Source of the DNA: Crotalaria pallida
Lineage: Eukaryota > Streptophyta > Magnoliopsida > Fabales > Fabaceae
Direction: 5' to 3'
Assembly (NCBI GenBank): GCA_037953625.1
Contig: CM075653.1
Location: forward strand, 94,963,639-95,027,638
Length of the DNA: 64,000 nucleotides
The notes beneath the pieces were generated by a model. It did not search any database and was not told the DNA's origin. It was given only the letters and a program-made list of their open reading frames with translations. This document shows, piece after piece, positions 31,209 through 43,736 of this stretch; position 1 is the first letter of the stretch; every line of letters starts with the position of its first letter. The position numbers and the translations under genes were made by a program.

Positions 31209-31795
31209 TGTAACATCCTGAACTTAATTTCAAGTTTGATTAGAATAATTTTAAGTGAAACTAATGGAAATCATAAGAATAAGTTGGGGTTAATGAGGGA
31301 AAAACATAGCCAAGACGAGTATAGGAGTTGAGAAGTGTGCCATAGAGTTAGAAGCCTTTGCAAAGAGTAAGAGGGTTTAAGTGTAGTAGATCGGACCTCG
31401 GTCTGACCTATCCCATCTTAGCCGACCAACGAGCGACGTTCAGGGTCATAAGCCGACCTCGTTTCGCCTCACACCCCTTGGCAGTAACCAGTCGACCACA
31501 ACGAGTTGCTTCGTGTCAACCGATCATAAGCAGTAACTAGTCTTCTCGGGTTTAAAGGACTTTGAACCGACCAGTTAGCACCGAGCTCATGAGAACCGAC
31601 CTCGTTTCGTTTTACAGCCCTTGGCAGTGGCCAGCCGACAACATCGAGCCGCTTCGCATTGGACGATCTTACGCACATACCACAGCAAGTCGACCACAAC
31701 AAGTCGCCTTGTGTCAACTGATTATACGCTCATCCTATTATCGGCCATCGAGAGGCTACAGCGACCTCGCACCAACGCTAAGGCATCACGGCCTC
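31209..31795 (+). repeat. TE3 5' LTR, left part
   Basis: The first 587 bp of the LTR, from TGTAACATCC to the Sirevirus target site GCCTC (31791-31795). It includes imperfect tandem repeats at 31386-31770. No gene is seen. Confidence 0.85.
31386..31770. repeat. Imperfect 120-150 bp tandem repeats in TE3 U3
   Basis: Two clear and one partial unit share CCGACCTCGTTTCG, CCCTTGGCAGT, AGTCGACCACAAC and CTTGTGTCAAC-type segments. They are GC-rich compared with the flanks and lie in the U3 part of the LTR. Confidence 0.7.
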
Positions 31796-31929
31796 TGTTG
31801 GAAACCAACAAGCGGCTCAAAATGTACTAGAGGGGGGGTGAATAGTATTTTGAAGCCTTAATACAAACTTTTCGATTGCTAGTGAGAATGGTTTTCAAAA
31901 AACAAGTTTTCTAACAAAATTTGTACTGT

Positions 31930-32068
31930 TTAATCGATTAATCTCAGGCTTAATCGATTAATGCCAGAAGATCACTTAAGAATTAATCAATTAACTGGGT
32001 GTTACTCGATTAAGACCTGAATGATGCTCTAAAACTAATCGATTAATCAAACTTTTAATCGATTAACT
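31930..32068. repeat. Palindrome cluster II of the Sirevirus 3' LTR
   Basis: Six TTAATCGATTAA-type sites, some imperfect: perfect at 31930-31941 and 31950-31961, TTAATCAATTAA later, a half-and-half site TTACTCGATTAA at about 32003, and two more near 32036 and 32057. The 5' LTR equivalent is 58229-58368. Confidence 0.85.
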
Positions 32069-32869
32069 CGTGTTAAATTTGACATAAAATCAGCCTTATT
32101 CAGAATTCAATAGAGATTACAATCCAATGATGCAATAACAAATGTTAAATGAATCAATGAACAAAACTACGTAAATTTACCAAATCAATTTAAGTTGATT
32201 ATCTAGAAATTGTAAAAACCCCAAAATTAACCTAATTAATTGGTTTGTTCTTAGTTCATGAAAAGCTTAAAGAAGGAAAACAAAGGAGACAAGATTTTTA
32301 TCCTGGTTCACTCTCCAACCACTTGAGAGCTACATCCAGTCCCCTCTACCAATGATAGAGAGTTTCTACTAGATACACAATTGTTAGATTTACAATGGTT
32401 AAAGATGCAGCTCACTCTAGCTCTCCTATCTTAACCCTTCCAAGAGAGTACCAATTCTCTTGAAATCTACCCAATTGTTTCTTGTATCTTGTCTTCTTGA
32501 ATTGTTGAAGGATGCTCTTCACACAATTCTCTTCCTCTTGCTTTGACTTGCTCAAAGACTTCCATGGTGTGAATTCTTCACTTGTTGTTGTTGAATGCTT
32601 GAAGTTACAACCTCTTGTTGTAGAATGATTCAACAAAATACTAAGCTCTAGAAACTATATCTCAATGTTGCTAAGAATCTTGAATGATTAACAGTGAAGA
32701 AGATTGAAAGATTGTAAGATCTTGATAGAACACTTTGAAAATTGTAATAGCTCTCTGTAAGATTGTGAAAGAATGAATCTCTATAGAAAAATATGAAAGT
32801 GAAAGTAACCTTGTCAAAGTAGTAATGAAAAGCTTTTAAACAAAATTAATTTTTCTGTTACAACAGTAA

Positions 32870-32977
32870 TTAATCGATTAATGTGCAAGCCACTAATCGA
32901 TTAACCTTTGTTAAACAATCAGTGTTGTACAGTTATAACGTGTTAATCGATTAAGCCCTATTGTGCTAATCGATTAA
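32870..32977. repeat. Palindrome cluster I of the Sirevirus 3' LTR
   Basis: Sites at 32870-32881, 32893-32904, 32943-32954 and 32966-32977, all (T/C)TAATCGATTAA. The cluster is about 300-400 bp into the LTR in the sense direction, just before the inferred promoter. Confidence 0.88.
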
Positions 32978-33272
32978 CCACTGTAAAAAGTGATTAAAAA
33001 TTTGCTTTTCAATTTTACTTGGATTCAAACTTTCATTAGAGCTATTTTCTATCAAGTTAATCTTTCTTCACTATTTAATCAATCAATATTAAATCCTAAT
33101 TTGAGATTCCTAAGCTACCACCCACTCTCATGAAATAGAAAATAAAATATTACATTTCATTCAAAAATAAAACATAAACTTAATCTAATTCTTCATGAGT
33201 GGTGCTTGACTTGTTGTTGAATGTTGTTGCTTGACTTTGGTTTGTTAGCATCAAAACATCATCAAATCTACA

Positions 33273-33290
33273 AACTCCCCCTTTTTGATG
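33273..33290 (-). other. Sirevirus polypurine tract
   Basis: Minus-strand CATCAAAAAGGGGGAGTT abuts the 3' LTR start TGTAGATTTG. The truncated Sirevirus at 49190-52080 has the same tract (50543-50556). The 33291-33826 stretch between it and the env-like stop is untranslated and includes one more short purine tract (about 33407-33416); no gene is seen. Confidence 0.88.
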
Positions 33291-33826
33291 ATGACAAACC
33301 CTCTTCACATTGAAACACCAAGTTTTTAAATACTCCCCCTAAATGTAACACACTTAGGAAAAATATATAAAAACTAACCTACAAAGCACAACATCAACAA
33401 ACATTTTCTCCCCCTTTTGGCATCATTAAAAAGTAGTAAATTTAAAAAAAAAACTTTTGCCAAAGGTGAGAGGTAAGTACTAGACAGTTGGATATATATG
33501 AATAAACACAATGAAAGGCATAATATGCAGTGAATAATGAAGGCCATAACCAAGACCATATAAGACACTACATAATAAAGCCTTAATACCATAGCAAAAC
33601 ACAAAAGTCCATACACTAAAAGTCATATCATAACACCATTGTCCAGCATCAAAAACATAAATCATAAAGAGTCTAATGGCCATACACATACCATATCAAA
33701 GATCAACCATAGCAAAAGACTAACAGTCCAACAAAGTAAAATGAGTCCAAAAAACCATACAAACATAAACAGTCCAGCATCAGAGTAAGATAAAAAGCAG
33801 CAAAAAAAAACAGATGAAAATCGCAA

Positions 33827-34071
33827 TTAGATCATAAAGGGATAAGGGTGAGGTGGAGGATGGGAAAAGAAACTGGTTATGTGGTCCATAAGCCTTTGCT
33901 CCATAGCACGGTTTTGAGCTTCTAGCATGTCAAAACGGTTGTCAACATGTTGAATGAGTGCGGCATGAGCAGCTTGACGATCAAACGGTGCTTCCAAGTT
34001 GTCAAAATCTATGAAATCCTCAACATTGACCCCTTGATCATCATGTTGGACCCCTTGATCAGTATCCATTG
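33827..34071 (-). pseudogene. Env-like ORF, C-terminal part
   Basis: The last 80 or so codons of the env-like frame, cut from the rest by LARD. It carries an acidic stretch (VEDFIDFDNLEAPFD), a helix likely to be coiled (FDMLEAQNRAMEQRLMDH) and a Pro/His-rich end before the stop at 33829-33827. The homologous fragment at 49190-50017 ends in the same way. The break falls at the CATTG duplication, in phase with the N-terminal part at 52408-53340. No membrane span is visible in this part. Confidence 0.8.
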
Positions 34072-37000
34072 TGTAACACCCCGCATTTTTCCCGTACGTG
34101 CGTAAACGATTTTTAACGAAAGAAATCTTGAAACGATGACTTTTCAGAAAAAGTATTATCATGAGAAAGAAATAAAGTGCTTATTTCCATGGATTTTTAC
34201 AAGCACGATATTTTATAAGGGAAAAACAAATGATTTTGTTAAGATGGGAATTGATTTACTAAATTGTGATTTCTATTAGAAATGTAATTTTTGGATTCTC
34301 TGGAGTGATTTATAAAAATTTTATTTTCTGAACCTAAGAAAAACGAATTTTTAAGAAAATGTGTTTTGGTGGTGATATCTTGGTATGAAATTTGTGTGGT
34401 ATGTGTTTGAGCTAATATGTGTGTATGTGTTACGGTTTGTATATAAATGTATTTTGTAGGTGCATGATATGAGTGTGCATTATGTGATAAATTTTATATG
34501 CTTGAAGTATGTGTGAGGCATGGGAATGACTATAAAAATGTGATTTCCTAAATTGCATTAGTATATGGATTAGTAATTTTTAAGTAGACATGATTAGGAA
34601 TAAATCAATGACTTAAGAAAATAAAATGTGTGTGACATGTGTGTGCATGTGAAGGTGCCACGGTTGTGTGCTTGTGCATGAAGGTGTGTATGTGTCATTT
34701 GCAAGTGCATGATAAGTGTGTGTGTTATGTGTATGCCGTGGGTGTGCGCATGTGTGTGTGTAGGCTTAGAATTTTAGAGACTTAGAGATTAAGAAACCAA
34801 AGGAACCAAACTAGGAACCAAAACCCAACTAAATGAGAGGAGAAACCCTAACTAGAGCCAATGACCCATTCAACCTAATTGACCCCTAAGACCTAGACCA
34901 CATCACCATGTCCCCTTGACTTTGGAGACATCTAGCCATGCAAAATAAGAAGGACAAAACCGCCCCTCCCAAATTGTGTGTTGGCCGAATTAAACCAAGG
35001 GCAAAAGGGGGTGATTCTTGAGTTTATTTATGCATGTGGCCTTGATTCATTTCATTTTCACCCATTCTCATTCCTTCCAACACAAAACACTCCTCTAAAG
35101 GACTCATCAAACCTTTAGAGAGAAATAAGAAAAGAAATAGAATAGAAAGAGAGAAAGAGAGTCGGCCGAAGAAGTAGAAGAAGAAGAAGGAAACCCAAAA
35201 CCTTAGATCAAGCCATTCCCCTTTGAAGATCTAAGCCTTAGGAGCTTGAAGAACCACCTTTCTTACTAGGAAGTCCGAAGATCAAGAAGAAGAATGTAAT
35301 AGCCTAGCTTTTCTTTTTAGCTTATAGATCCCTCTTGTTTTCTTCATGCATGTTTATTCTTATAATTTGTAAAGTAAATTTATGTGCTATTCTTTCTTGA
35401 TTTTGGACTTTCATGGACAAAATTTAATTGTAACTCTATATGTGTGTTCGGTTTATGCCTTCTTGACTTGATCTTGATGTTTTCTAACTCAAACTTGAAG
35501 ATCTAAAGTTTTGCTTAAGATTGTATGAAACTTGACATAGATTTCTCTTGCATGTATGTTTTTCTTGTTCTAAACTATGATCTATGTGTTTATGTACTTA
35601 TTTGACAAATTAATTTATGATCTAAGTTTAATAAATGGTGAAAAAAAAATTATTTGGTTTTGCATGTTTGATCTTTTGATCAAAACCGTGAGCTAGGGTA
35701 TTTTTAAGAAATGCTTGGATAAACTAATTTGTGTTTTGAACTTGATTTGAAATCATTTTGGTCTTGCATGTTGAATTTTGTTGGACCCGTGAGCTTTGAT
35801 GACTTTTAGTCTTGTATGCTAAATTTTGTTCACTTAAATGATGATCTATAATATGTTTGTGTGATTTCTTCATGAGTAAACATATGATTCAAATTTGCGT
35901 GAAACAAAATTGAAATCTATGGTTTTACATGTTATTTGATGATGATGTATTGATTAGTATGAATATGTCTCATGATCCATGTCCCAAAAGCATGCATGTT
36001 AACTTCTAATAGAAAAACCATGTTTTTATGCAATGCATGCCACGGTTTTAGAAAAAGAGATTAGATAAACAAATTTTAAAATAATGAAGTGCAAATATGA
36101 TCTAGTTTAAAATGTTTCATTTTTATGTGTGCTTTATTTTGTGAGAGGCCATTCGGCCATATCAAATAAAAATAGATCTCATGCTTTTTATTATGTGGAA
36201 ATTTAATGCATGTGTAGGATAAGACTAGATTTGATAATTTTGAGTGCATGCATGATTATTTTTGAATATTAAGTGTGATCTTGAAATGAACTTAAGTTTT
36301 GTCGAAATTCTTTAATAAAAATCTCGCTTTGATAAAGTGATGCATGATGTGTTTGATGTCTTGATATGATTTTGTATGATTGAAAAAGTAAATAAGACCT
36401 TGTATGTTGCATCTTAGTGTTCGGTCATGAGGGAAAAGAATAGGAAATTATTTTGATCATGGTTTAGGATACATATATGATGAAAATTAAATTAATCTAA
36501 AGGGCTTAGAGAGTTCATGTAGGAATCATTAAGAAAAATAAAAACAATGAAACTTTGATTTGTAGCTTAACTTGTTGTTGATTTAAATGTGTTAAATATT
36601 CTTTTAATGCTCTCGGTTCCTAATCTAAAAAGTAAATAAACTCATTTGCTTTGTGCTTTTATATGTGCATCAATCCTTGTAAATTTGTACCAAAATGATT
36701 CGGTTAGAGCCTACTAGGATAGCTAGGAAAATTGTTTCCATGAAATGACTTTTGTGAATGACTATGTGTTGTACGCATGATGTTATGTGTGTGATAGAAT
36801 TGATGTCTTATTTGTTTTCACTCTTTCGGTTTTGAAGGATAAAAATAAAATGAATTGATTTAATAATTAAAAAGAAATTTTTATGCTTAATATGAATTGT
36901 TTTATGTGAAGTTGTGAATGTTTTAGTGATGTGCTGTTGAATGTGTTTTTCTATGTTTGAATTGAAAAATGTTTTACTGAGAAAGTATGGTTTGAAAAAC

Positions 37001-38145
37001 TTAAAGTGATTTGAGAATGGTTTTGGAACTTTATTTTCTTAAGTTCTAAATTCTGTTAAAAAAAAGTAAGAATAATGATTTTATAGCATGAATATTTTAA
37101 AATGGATTTACCATAAGAGGAATGTATTCTGTTTCCAAGAAATTAAATTGAAATTGTTTCAAAGTTTCCTTAAAAACGTTTTGTTTAATTCGGATTTGAA
37201 AACTTTTTGAATATGAACAATGTGTTTAAAAAAAAATGATTCCAAAGTATTTTCAAACAAATTAAGGAATTCATTGAAAACGTTTCTAACGCACGGGGAA
37301 AATGCTATAGTTCGGACGACGGACGCAAAGGAAACAAGGCGGAATTAGTGATCGACGGATCTTGGAAAGCTTTTGGGAACCTTCGGTATTGAGGTGAGAG
37401 AGGGGCTTCCCTTAAGACGCTGTGGTAGTAGGTAACTTATTAAGAGGTCCAATCATCTCAAAGGTTGGACTCCAATCTCATTTAGCGTAGTGGTGTATGT
37501 GATAGCAATTGTTTGATTGTTTGTTTGGCTATCCACCCGAACGGCTGAGATTGGTTTATTTATGATGTTACGTTTCCTGATTGATTATGCTTGAGTTATT
37601 TACCTGTTCTGTTCTGCGAATGATTTATTTATGGTTAAGTAATTATGTTGTGATTTGAGAAGTATTGTGTACTGACTACTGTGTGGATAAGAAATAAATT
37701 GTGAAAGTAAGAAAGTGTAATTGAAAGAAAGAAGAATAATGGTAAAGGTTGAGTACGTAAGGAATAACGATGAGAAGTTAAAAAGTGATGGCAAAGAGAT
37801 ACAGAGATGAGATTGAGATGAGTTATGGAAGTGAGAAAGAGTTGTGTAAGTGATGTAACATCCCAAATTTAATTCCTAGTATAATTGATGATGGGTCAAG
37901 CCTAAAGTGAAGGAAGTAATGATATGGAGTTGAAACTAGTGGTTTGAAGGCTTGATTTAGGATTGATAACATAGGATATTAGGAAATTCAAAATAAAAGA
38001 TTTACAACTCTAAACACAAATTCCACCGTTGGATGTGAAGATTAGTATGTAGGGAAGCTTGCTTTAAAATTTGTGGAAGATCCAATGGGTAACGAAGAAG
38101 TTATGGCCTTTCAAAATCTGGATACTGCAAAATTGTGCAGCTTAA

Positions 38146-38200
38146 TCGCCTCTTAATCGCCTCTTAATCGATTAAGCTGCAATTTAATCGATTAAACACT
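38146..38200. repeat. TTAATCGATTAA palindromes in the solo LTR
   Basis: Two half-like TTAATCGCC copies, then TTAATCGATTAAG and TTTAATCGATTAAA, within 55 bp about 300 bp into the LTR. Confidence 0.85.
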
Positions 38201-38626
38201 GCTGCTGAGGAAAAAAATAAAACGAAATCAACACTCTTTTCCCTCATTGTTCGACCTCTTCTTCTTCTTCTCCTCTAGGGCTTCATTCTTTTCCTTCAAA
38301 TCATCAAGAAGCAAGGGTGATACTCCATTCCCATCATCAAACTTCCTTCCTCCTTGCTCCAAGTAAGTATTCAAGCCTTTAATTCCTTCCCTCTCTCTCT
38401 CTCTAATTCGAGTTCTCTCTCTCCTCCCTCTCATGGAGGTTTTCAATTCTAAGCTTAGAACCTTCAAGTTTTCCATGGGGTTTAGTTTGAGCATCATGGA
38501 ATGAGCAATAATCCTCCTTTTTGTGGCTTTATAATAGGTTCTATCACTCTCTTGTGGATTTTGAGCTCTTTGTGGGCAAACTCAACCATAGGACACTTGG
38601 ACTCTCCTTATCCTTAAGTGTTTGAG

Positions 38627-40374
38627 GTAAGGGAGTGGATATAGTGAGCTTTGCCTTGTTCTAGGGAGTAGGCTCTAGTTAGTATATAATGCTTGCTAGG
38701 GTTATGTGTTAGGGGAGAAAATTAGATTATAAAACCTTAGGTTATTGAATATAAAATATTAATTAATTAAATATGCATGATGATTGGATGTTAAGACTAG
38801 GAAAAGGAAACCCAATAATATGACAATGAATTATTTGATAAATGAAACTTGGATAAGGATTAAATTGAAGTACATGAGGAATTGGGTAATATGATAGTGA
38901 AGTTGACATAAATGAATTCTAAGATTATTGATTTTAATGGTAAAGTCTTGTATTAAATGATAATTCACTGCTATTGCAAATATGTGTATGTGTTATGGAA
39001 TAAATTAATATAGGAAGAAAAGGGAATGGAAACAATTATATGTGATGAATGTGCATATTTGTATCTAAATGCTAAATGAGTATAAATGTTAAGTATTGTC
39101 AATTGTGAACAAAGGTCATGGCTTATGAATTGAACTTGTGAATATCGGAAATGGAAGCAAATGATTTTGTGTAAACAAAATGTAAAAGGTGATGTTATTA
39201 TGTGGTGACAAAGAAAATATGTGAGAAGGTGAAATATGTAATTGGAAATGAAGTGTAATATAAATGTTGGACTATGAAAGAGAATACTATTTGGTATGAT
39301 TGTGATAACTGAGAAAGGAAATGAATAAGGTAATTACATGAATAATTAGTTGTTGAATGTGTGTTGTTGTAATTAAATGTGTTAAAATTGATTGAACAAG
39401 AAAGTGAATAATTCTTGGCCTCTGAAATGAGGCGCCAAACATTGAGAATGTGGTATATGCGTTGGCCTCTGATTTGAGGTAACGATTAATGGAAAGATTT
39501 GATAATTGATATAGGGAATGAGTATGGAAAAAGAATGAATGGGAAATGTGTGTAAGTGTATTTGTGATTGTATATGTTAAGTTGTTTGTGTAGGAAGATG
39601 AAAGTATGATTTGGCCTCTGATGTGAGGTAATGTGAAATGAAAATGTGATAAGTGCGTTGGCCTCTGCTTTGAGGTGACGATTAATGGAAAGTGATGATT
39701 AGGCTGACCTCTGTTATGAGGGCCACAAAATGAATTAAAGTAATAAAGTGTCGACCTCTGACCTGAGGGACACAAGATGAGATGAATGTTAATGAGTGTT
39801 GACCTCTGACCTGAGGGACACCGGATGAGATGTGTATTGGTGTGTTGACCTCTGACCTGAGGGACACATAATGAAAGAAAGTGTTGACCTCTGACCTGAG
39901 GGACACAAGATGAAATGAATGTTATTGGGTGTTGACCTTTGACCTGTGGGACACCGGATGAAATAAAGAACTGAGTGTTGACCTCTGACCTGAGGGACAC
40001 ATAATTTAAATATGGAAAAGTATAAGGGCCTCTGTTTTGAGGTGATAAATGTGTTGAATGAAAATTGTTCATTCGCCTCTGATTTGAGGTGATGTATTGA
40101 AATGAAATGAGTATGTGAAATGAATAAAAAGAAAAGGAAATGAATGTTGATTGGATGTTGAAACGAATAAGGAAAATGGATGTTGAACTGAATAATGGAA
40201 ATGGAAGTTGAAATGAATAATGAATATGGAAATGTTGAAATGAGTATGGTGTGCAATATGTGAATATGTGAATATATGCTTATTTGCTAATTGTGTTTGA
40301 CCTAGCTGGTTGTTATGTCTAGTTAGAAACTGCTTTCTATTTCATGTGCAATGCTCACTCCCTTACATTTTCAG
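38627..40374 (+). other. Putative leader intron inside the solo LTR
   Basis: TTTGAG|GTAAGG to CATTTTCAG|GTAC, 1748 bp. It matches the sites of TE1 (5549-6429) and TE3 (60489-61667); the hairpin array lies within it. Confidence 0.6.
39417..40093. repeat. Thirteen hairpin units CCTC...GAGG in the solo LTR
   Basis: Core CCTCTGACCTGAGG or CCTCTGATTTGAGG, with outer arms GTGT/ACAC in the middle units. Spacing is about 45-50 bp, with a gap near 39500-39600. The array encodes nothing sensible; a 261-codon antisense frame through it is only the repeat read as protein. Confidence 0.88.
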
Positions 40375-40415
40375 GTACGGAGATTGAGCTGGCACAGCCC
40401 CGGCCGAGCAGGAGT

Positions 40416-40436
40416 ACTTTCCCTTACAGGGAGAGT
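40416..40436 (+). other. Conserved stem-loop after the acceptor (solo LTR)
   Basis: ACTTTCCCT, TAC, AGGGAGAGT: 9 pairs, one of them a G-T wobble, at the place of the TE1 hairpin 6472-6492. Confidence 0.7.
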
Positions 40437-42865
40437 AGGGTGTTATGGGTTTAGAGTATATTATGAACTTAAGCCTCCTACACTATTTTGATGTAAAATT
40501 TGTTATTCATATTTTAAGTGAGGCTTAGGATGTTTTATTTTGACAAAGTTATATGTTTTGGTTATGACACTCAAACTTAGTATTTTCCGCTATTACTCTG
40601 ATATATTTGGAGCCCATGGGGCCTTGATATGATTTATGAATATCATCTGAAGCCCTGCTGGCTATTAGTTGTTTATTTGAAAATTGTTTATCACAGGTTA
40701 AATTTTGTATTAGTCCGAAAAACAAACAAAACTCCGTCCGTTTGACGGTTGATTTTAATATAATAAAAATGAATTTTTAAGTCCGTATTTTAGTATAAGG
40801 GGAATTAAGGGTAATTAATCATAGGGTGTTACAAGTGACATGTGGTGTGGCTCTGGTTGTTTTTGGTTTTAGTCTGGGACTGGTGTTGAGTTGAGCTTGC
40901 TCCTCCATTAGCGCCCAGCAAGTTTTTATTTTTGGGAAGAAGCTTAGTGTTGAGTTGAGCTTGCTCCTCCATTAACACTCACCCAAAAATATGATTTTTG
41001 AAAATGACTTGTGAAAAGTTTGTGAAAAGAAATTTTTGGAAAAGGTTTTCGAAAAGGAGTTTTATGAAATAATTTATTTTTTGAAAAGGTTTTGAGAAAA
41101 AATATATTTTGGGAAAAGTTTTTGGAAGCAATTTTCTAACAAAGTTTTATAAAGATATTTGGAGAGGAAGTTTGTGAAAAACCAGATTTTGGTGAAAGGA
41201 GTTTTGGTGAAACCTTTTGTCGGTACTTTTGAGAGAAATTTGGTGAAAACGTGTTTTTGAGAAAGTTATGAAGTAACATTTTGGAAACGTGTTGTGAAGT
41301 ACAAGTTTTGTGAAAGTATATTTTAGAAAAGTTTTATGAAAAGAGCTTTTGAGAAAGAAGAGGAATGAGCCTTGAGGAAGTTGATGAAATGAGTTATGTG
41401 AAAGTGATGAGATGAGGTGAGCAAGAGTGTGATATGAGATGTTGAGTTGTTATTTGATGAATTGGGGAACATTGTGAACGATTAGTGGTCGGGCCTTGTT
41501 GAAGGGATGCACCAAGGACGAGTCGACCGTTAGGATTAAGCCGTTAATTAAAAGCCCGAAAACTTTAAAAGACTTCTAAAAGACATATACAAACGCGGTG
41601 AGGTATGAGTGTCGTATCGAAGTAGTGGAGAGGAAGATACCCCGGAGTATCTGCGGATATTCGGGTTGTGATTGCAATAGGGGAGGGTAAGGACGGTGAT
41701 ACGTAAAGAAGCCTTGAGTGCTATTCTAGGCGGAACGAATTCCACATGTGGTACGGGCAGATCGGTCCTATGCCGTGGTGAGTTCTGCACTCGAGACTAG
41801 AATAATACTGTCACCCCCTATGGCAATTCGAGAACAGTGAGAGGGACTGGAACGGGGCATTTGTGTTTGCCGCCAAGGGCGTGCCTTGATTATATGAGTG
41901 AATTTGAGGATGTGATCCTCCTGGTCTGGGACCATTTATGTGTTGTGATAGCTGTCGTGCTCGCATGGTAAAGGTCCTGTACTCCTGTTTGCTTCCGACT
42001 AGGGTTGGATGGATGACCGAGGAGATGTAGACGTGAGAGTCGTTTTCCTCAATGATGTTTCCCCAAGTCATTGAGGAAAGTGTGATAATAAGACTTAATA
42101 CATATAAAGATTAAAGGGAGAAGAATGATAATGATATGAAGTATTGAGTGAGAGTTGAGCAGGGATGATAAGATGAAGTTTACTTGATGATGAAAATGAT
42201 TATGTTGATTATGTTTGTTTATATGTTTTACATTTTACTGCTTTATCTTAATAATTGCCTATCGTAAATCTACATAGTCGACATTACATGTTTTGGGTAG
42301 CTCACTCTCTCGTATTCTGCTACTTGGTATTGGGAAAATTTCTGCATGGTCCTTAGATGGGAAGCATAGCGAAGTCCCAGATAATTCGGGAGATAGAAGC
42401 ATCTCCGTTAAAGGGAGACGGTGAAGAATGACGCTGCTTGCGACCCGAGGACTTGACAAACCCATAAATCAGAGTAGCGCAGCGGAAGCGTTAGTGGCGA
42501 TGACTAGAAGTTAGGTAATCCCCTTTCAGAGTTTTGTATTTCCATTGCAAGTTACTTAAAGTCCTGGCTCTAAAGTACAGTAACCCCAATTAAGGTTTAT
42601 TTTAATACTAATGATTGAAAAGAGTAAACGGGTCGTGTTTCAACAATGTTTTTGGAAACGAGTTTCAAAGTGCGGTGTCATATGACTTCCCGGTTTGGAA
42701 CTTGAAAGGTGTCGTGCAAAGTGAGGACGTGATTTTTAAATTTTAACTGTGATCTGAGATATACGTGTTCTCATCTTGCATAACACTCGTTCAAAAAAAA
42801 AAAAATTGGCCCAAATTTTCACTATAAACAGTTATGCTTTCAAGTTGCCAAATCGGGGTGTTACA

Positions 42866-43736
42866 GAATGGTATCAGAGCCGTGGTTGGACTTAAGTAAC
42901 CTTATGCATGGATTTACATACTCTGTGTGCGCGTTAGTGTTAAGATAGCGATAGACGAGAATAGGAACGCTAGGAGTATGCAGACGTTTTCCAGAGGAGT
43001 GCCAGATTTCGTCTGCAATGGAACCGCGAAGCAGTGCTCAGTGTCGTCATGGAACGTTGATTCGTGGTTCGGGTTTTCCTCGTTGAGCTTCTCTTTGATA
43101 TGAACCCCTTTCGTTTGCAATGACCCTAAAACCATAAAATTTTTCTTGCAACTAGAACCCTTCTTTCGTGTTGGAACTTCCCTTGTATGAACCCTATGCA
43201 TGTCAAATTGCTTTGGCATGATGTTTGAAAAGCCTTGACCAATGATTGACCCAAAGATTTTCTTTTTTCTTGATCCTTGACCCAACATTGCCCTTTCCTA
43301 AAGCTTTTGCTGAGAGATATGCGTCATCTAAGTTGGGGAGTAGCTGGAAATATGAGGTTTTGAGGAGAAGTTCGTTTAGGCATGAATTGATGATAGGGAT
43401 GTAACCCTAGGCGTGGTAGTGTCTTGACTTTAAACGGAAGTAACTCTGTTCCTTTTGAACGCTGTTTTGATGCCTTTGAACCCCAGTTCTCTGCTTTTCA
43501 TGAAACCGTGTTCTTTTATCCCATCATGTGTGTTGTTTAAAGTACTCCAAGAGATTACTATTGCAAGTAATCTGTTTGAATTCCCTTGAGAGCGATGAAC
43601 GAACGACACCTATTCGAGAGTGCGACGACTGCTACGGTTAAAGAGGATAGAATTTTTCAAGGAGCTACGTGTTCACGCATTTACCAGACTCTTCGCAGCA
43701 TTTCTCGAGGACGAGAAATCTATATGTTGGGGAGAA
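42866..43736 (+). other. LARD internal region (871 bp, non-coding)
   Basis: Starts GAATGGTATCAGAGCC and ends TGTTGGGGAGAA. The plus strand has no long frame; a 124-codon antisense frame (43288-42914) has no recognisable domain and no homologue here. It contains the primer site (42869-42880) and polypurine tract (43723-43736). Confidence 0.8.
42869..42880 (+). other. LARD primer-binding site
   Basis: TGGTATCAGAGC, an exact match to the usual initiator tRNA-Met primer site, 3 bases after the 5' LTR. Confidence 0.9.

Larger units (their letters stand above)
31796..33272 (-). repeat. Sirevirus 3' LTR (1477 bp)
   Basis: Plus-strand TGTTGGAAACC (31796) to AAATCTACA (33272). It has two palindrome clusters: 32870-32977 (U3 side) and 31930-32068 (U5 side). 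It matches 58095-59623 base for base over most of its length. There is no coding content. Confidence 0.92.
37854..40833 (+). repeat. Solo Tekay-type LTR (2980 bp), TSD AGTGA
   Basis: TGTAACATCCC to GGGTGTTACA, flanked by AGTGA at 37849-37853 and 40834-40838. The LARD 3' LTR lacks it and reads straight across (near 47512), which proves the insertion. It holds TTAATCGATTAA palindromes (38146-38200), donor GAG|GTAAGG (intron from 38627), a 13-unit hairpin array (39417-40093), acceptor TTTTCAG (ends 40374) and the conserved stem-loop (40416-40436). Confidence 0.93.
34072..42865 (+). repeat. LARD 5' LTR with an inserted solo LTR
   Basis: TGTAACACCCCGC to GGGGTGTTACA, 5809 bp once the 2985 bp insertion plus duplication (37854-40838) is discounted. 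Inside are a GAAGAAGAAG purine region after a weak TATA, AT-rich sequence, a possible donor GAG|GTGAGAG (about 37393), the TTTTGAAAAG array (40985-41370) and a conserved block (about 41480-42060). No gene is seen. Confidence 0.88.

Noticed and set aside
39287..40072. 261-codon minus-strand frame with repeated VPQVRGQHS-like units
   Set aside because: It is the CCTCTGACCTGAGG hairpin array read as protein. Unit length near 48 bp keeps the frame open by chance, and there is no homologue outside the array.
41811..42071. Antisense frames shared by LARD LTRs and solo LTR E (also 48400-48750, 23633-24013)
   Set aside because: They sit in a block conserved at the DNA level, but the frames differ in start, end and internal phase between copies, so coding is not supported.
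42869..42880. tRNA-like segment at LTR edges (also 14126, 58081, 62204)
   Set aside because: Only 12 bases match tRNA-Met, at the position of a primer-binding site; no tRNA gene is present.
42914..43288. 124-codon antisense frame in the LARD internal region
   Set aside because: No recognisable domain and no second copy in the window to test conservation; more likely chance.
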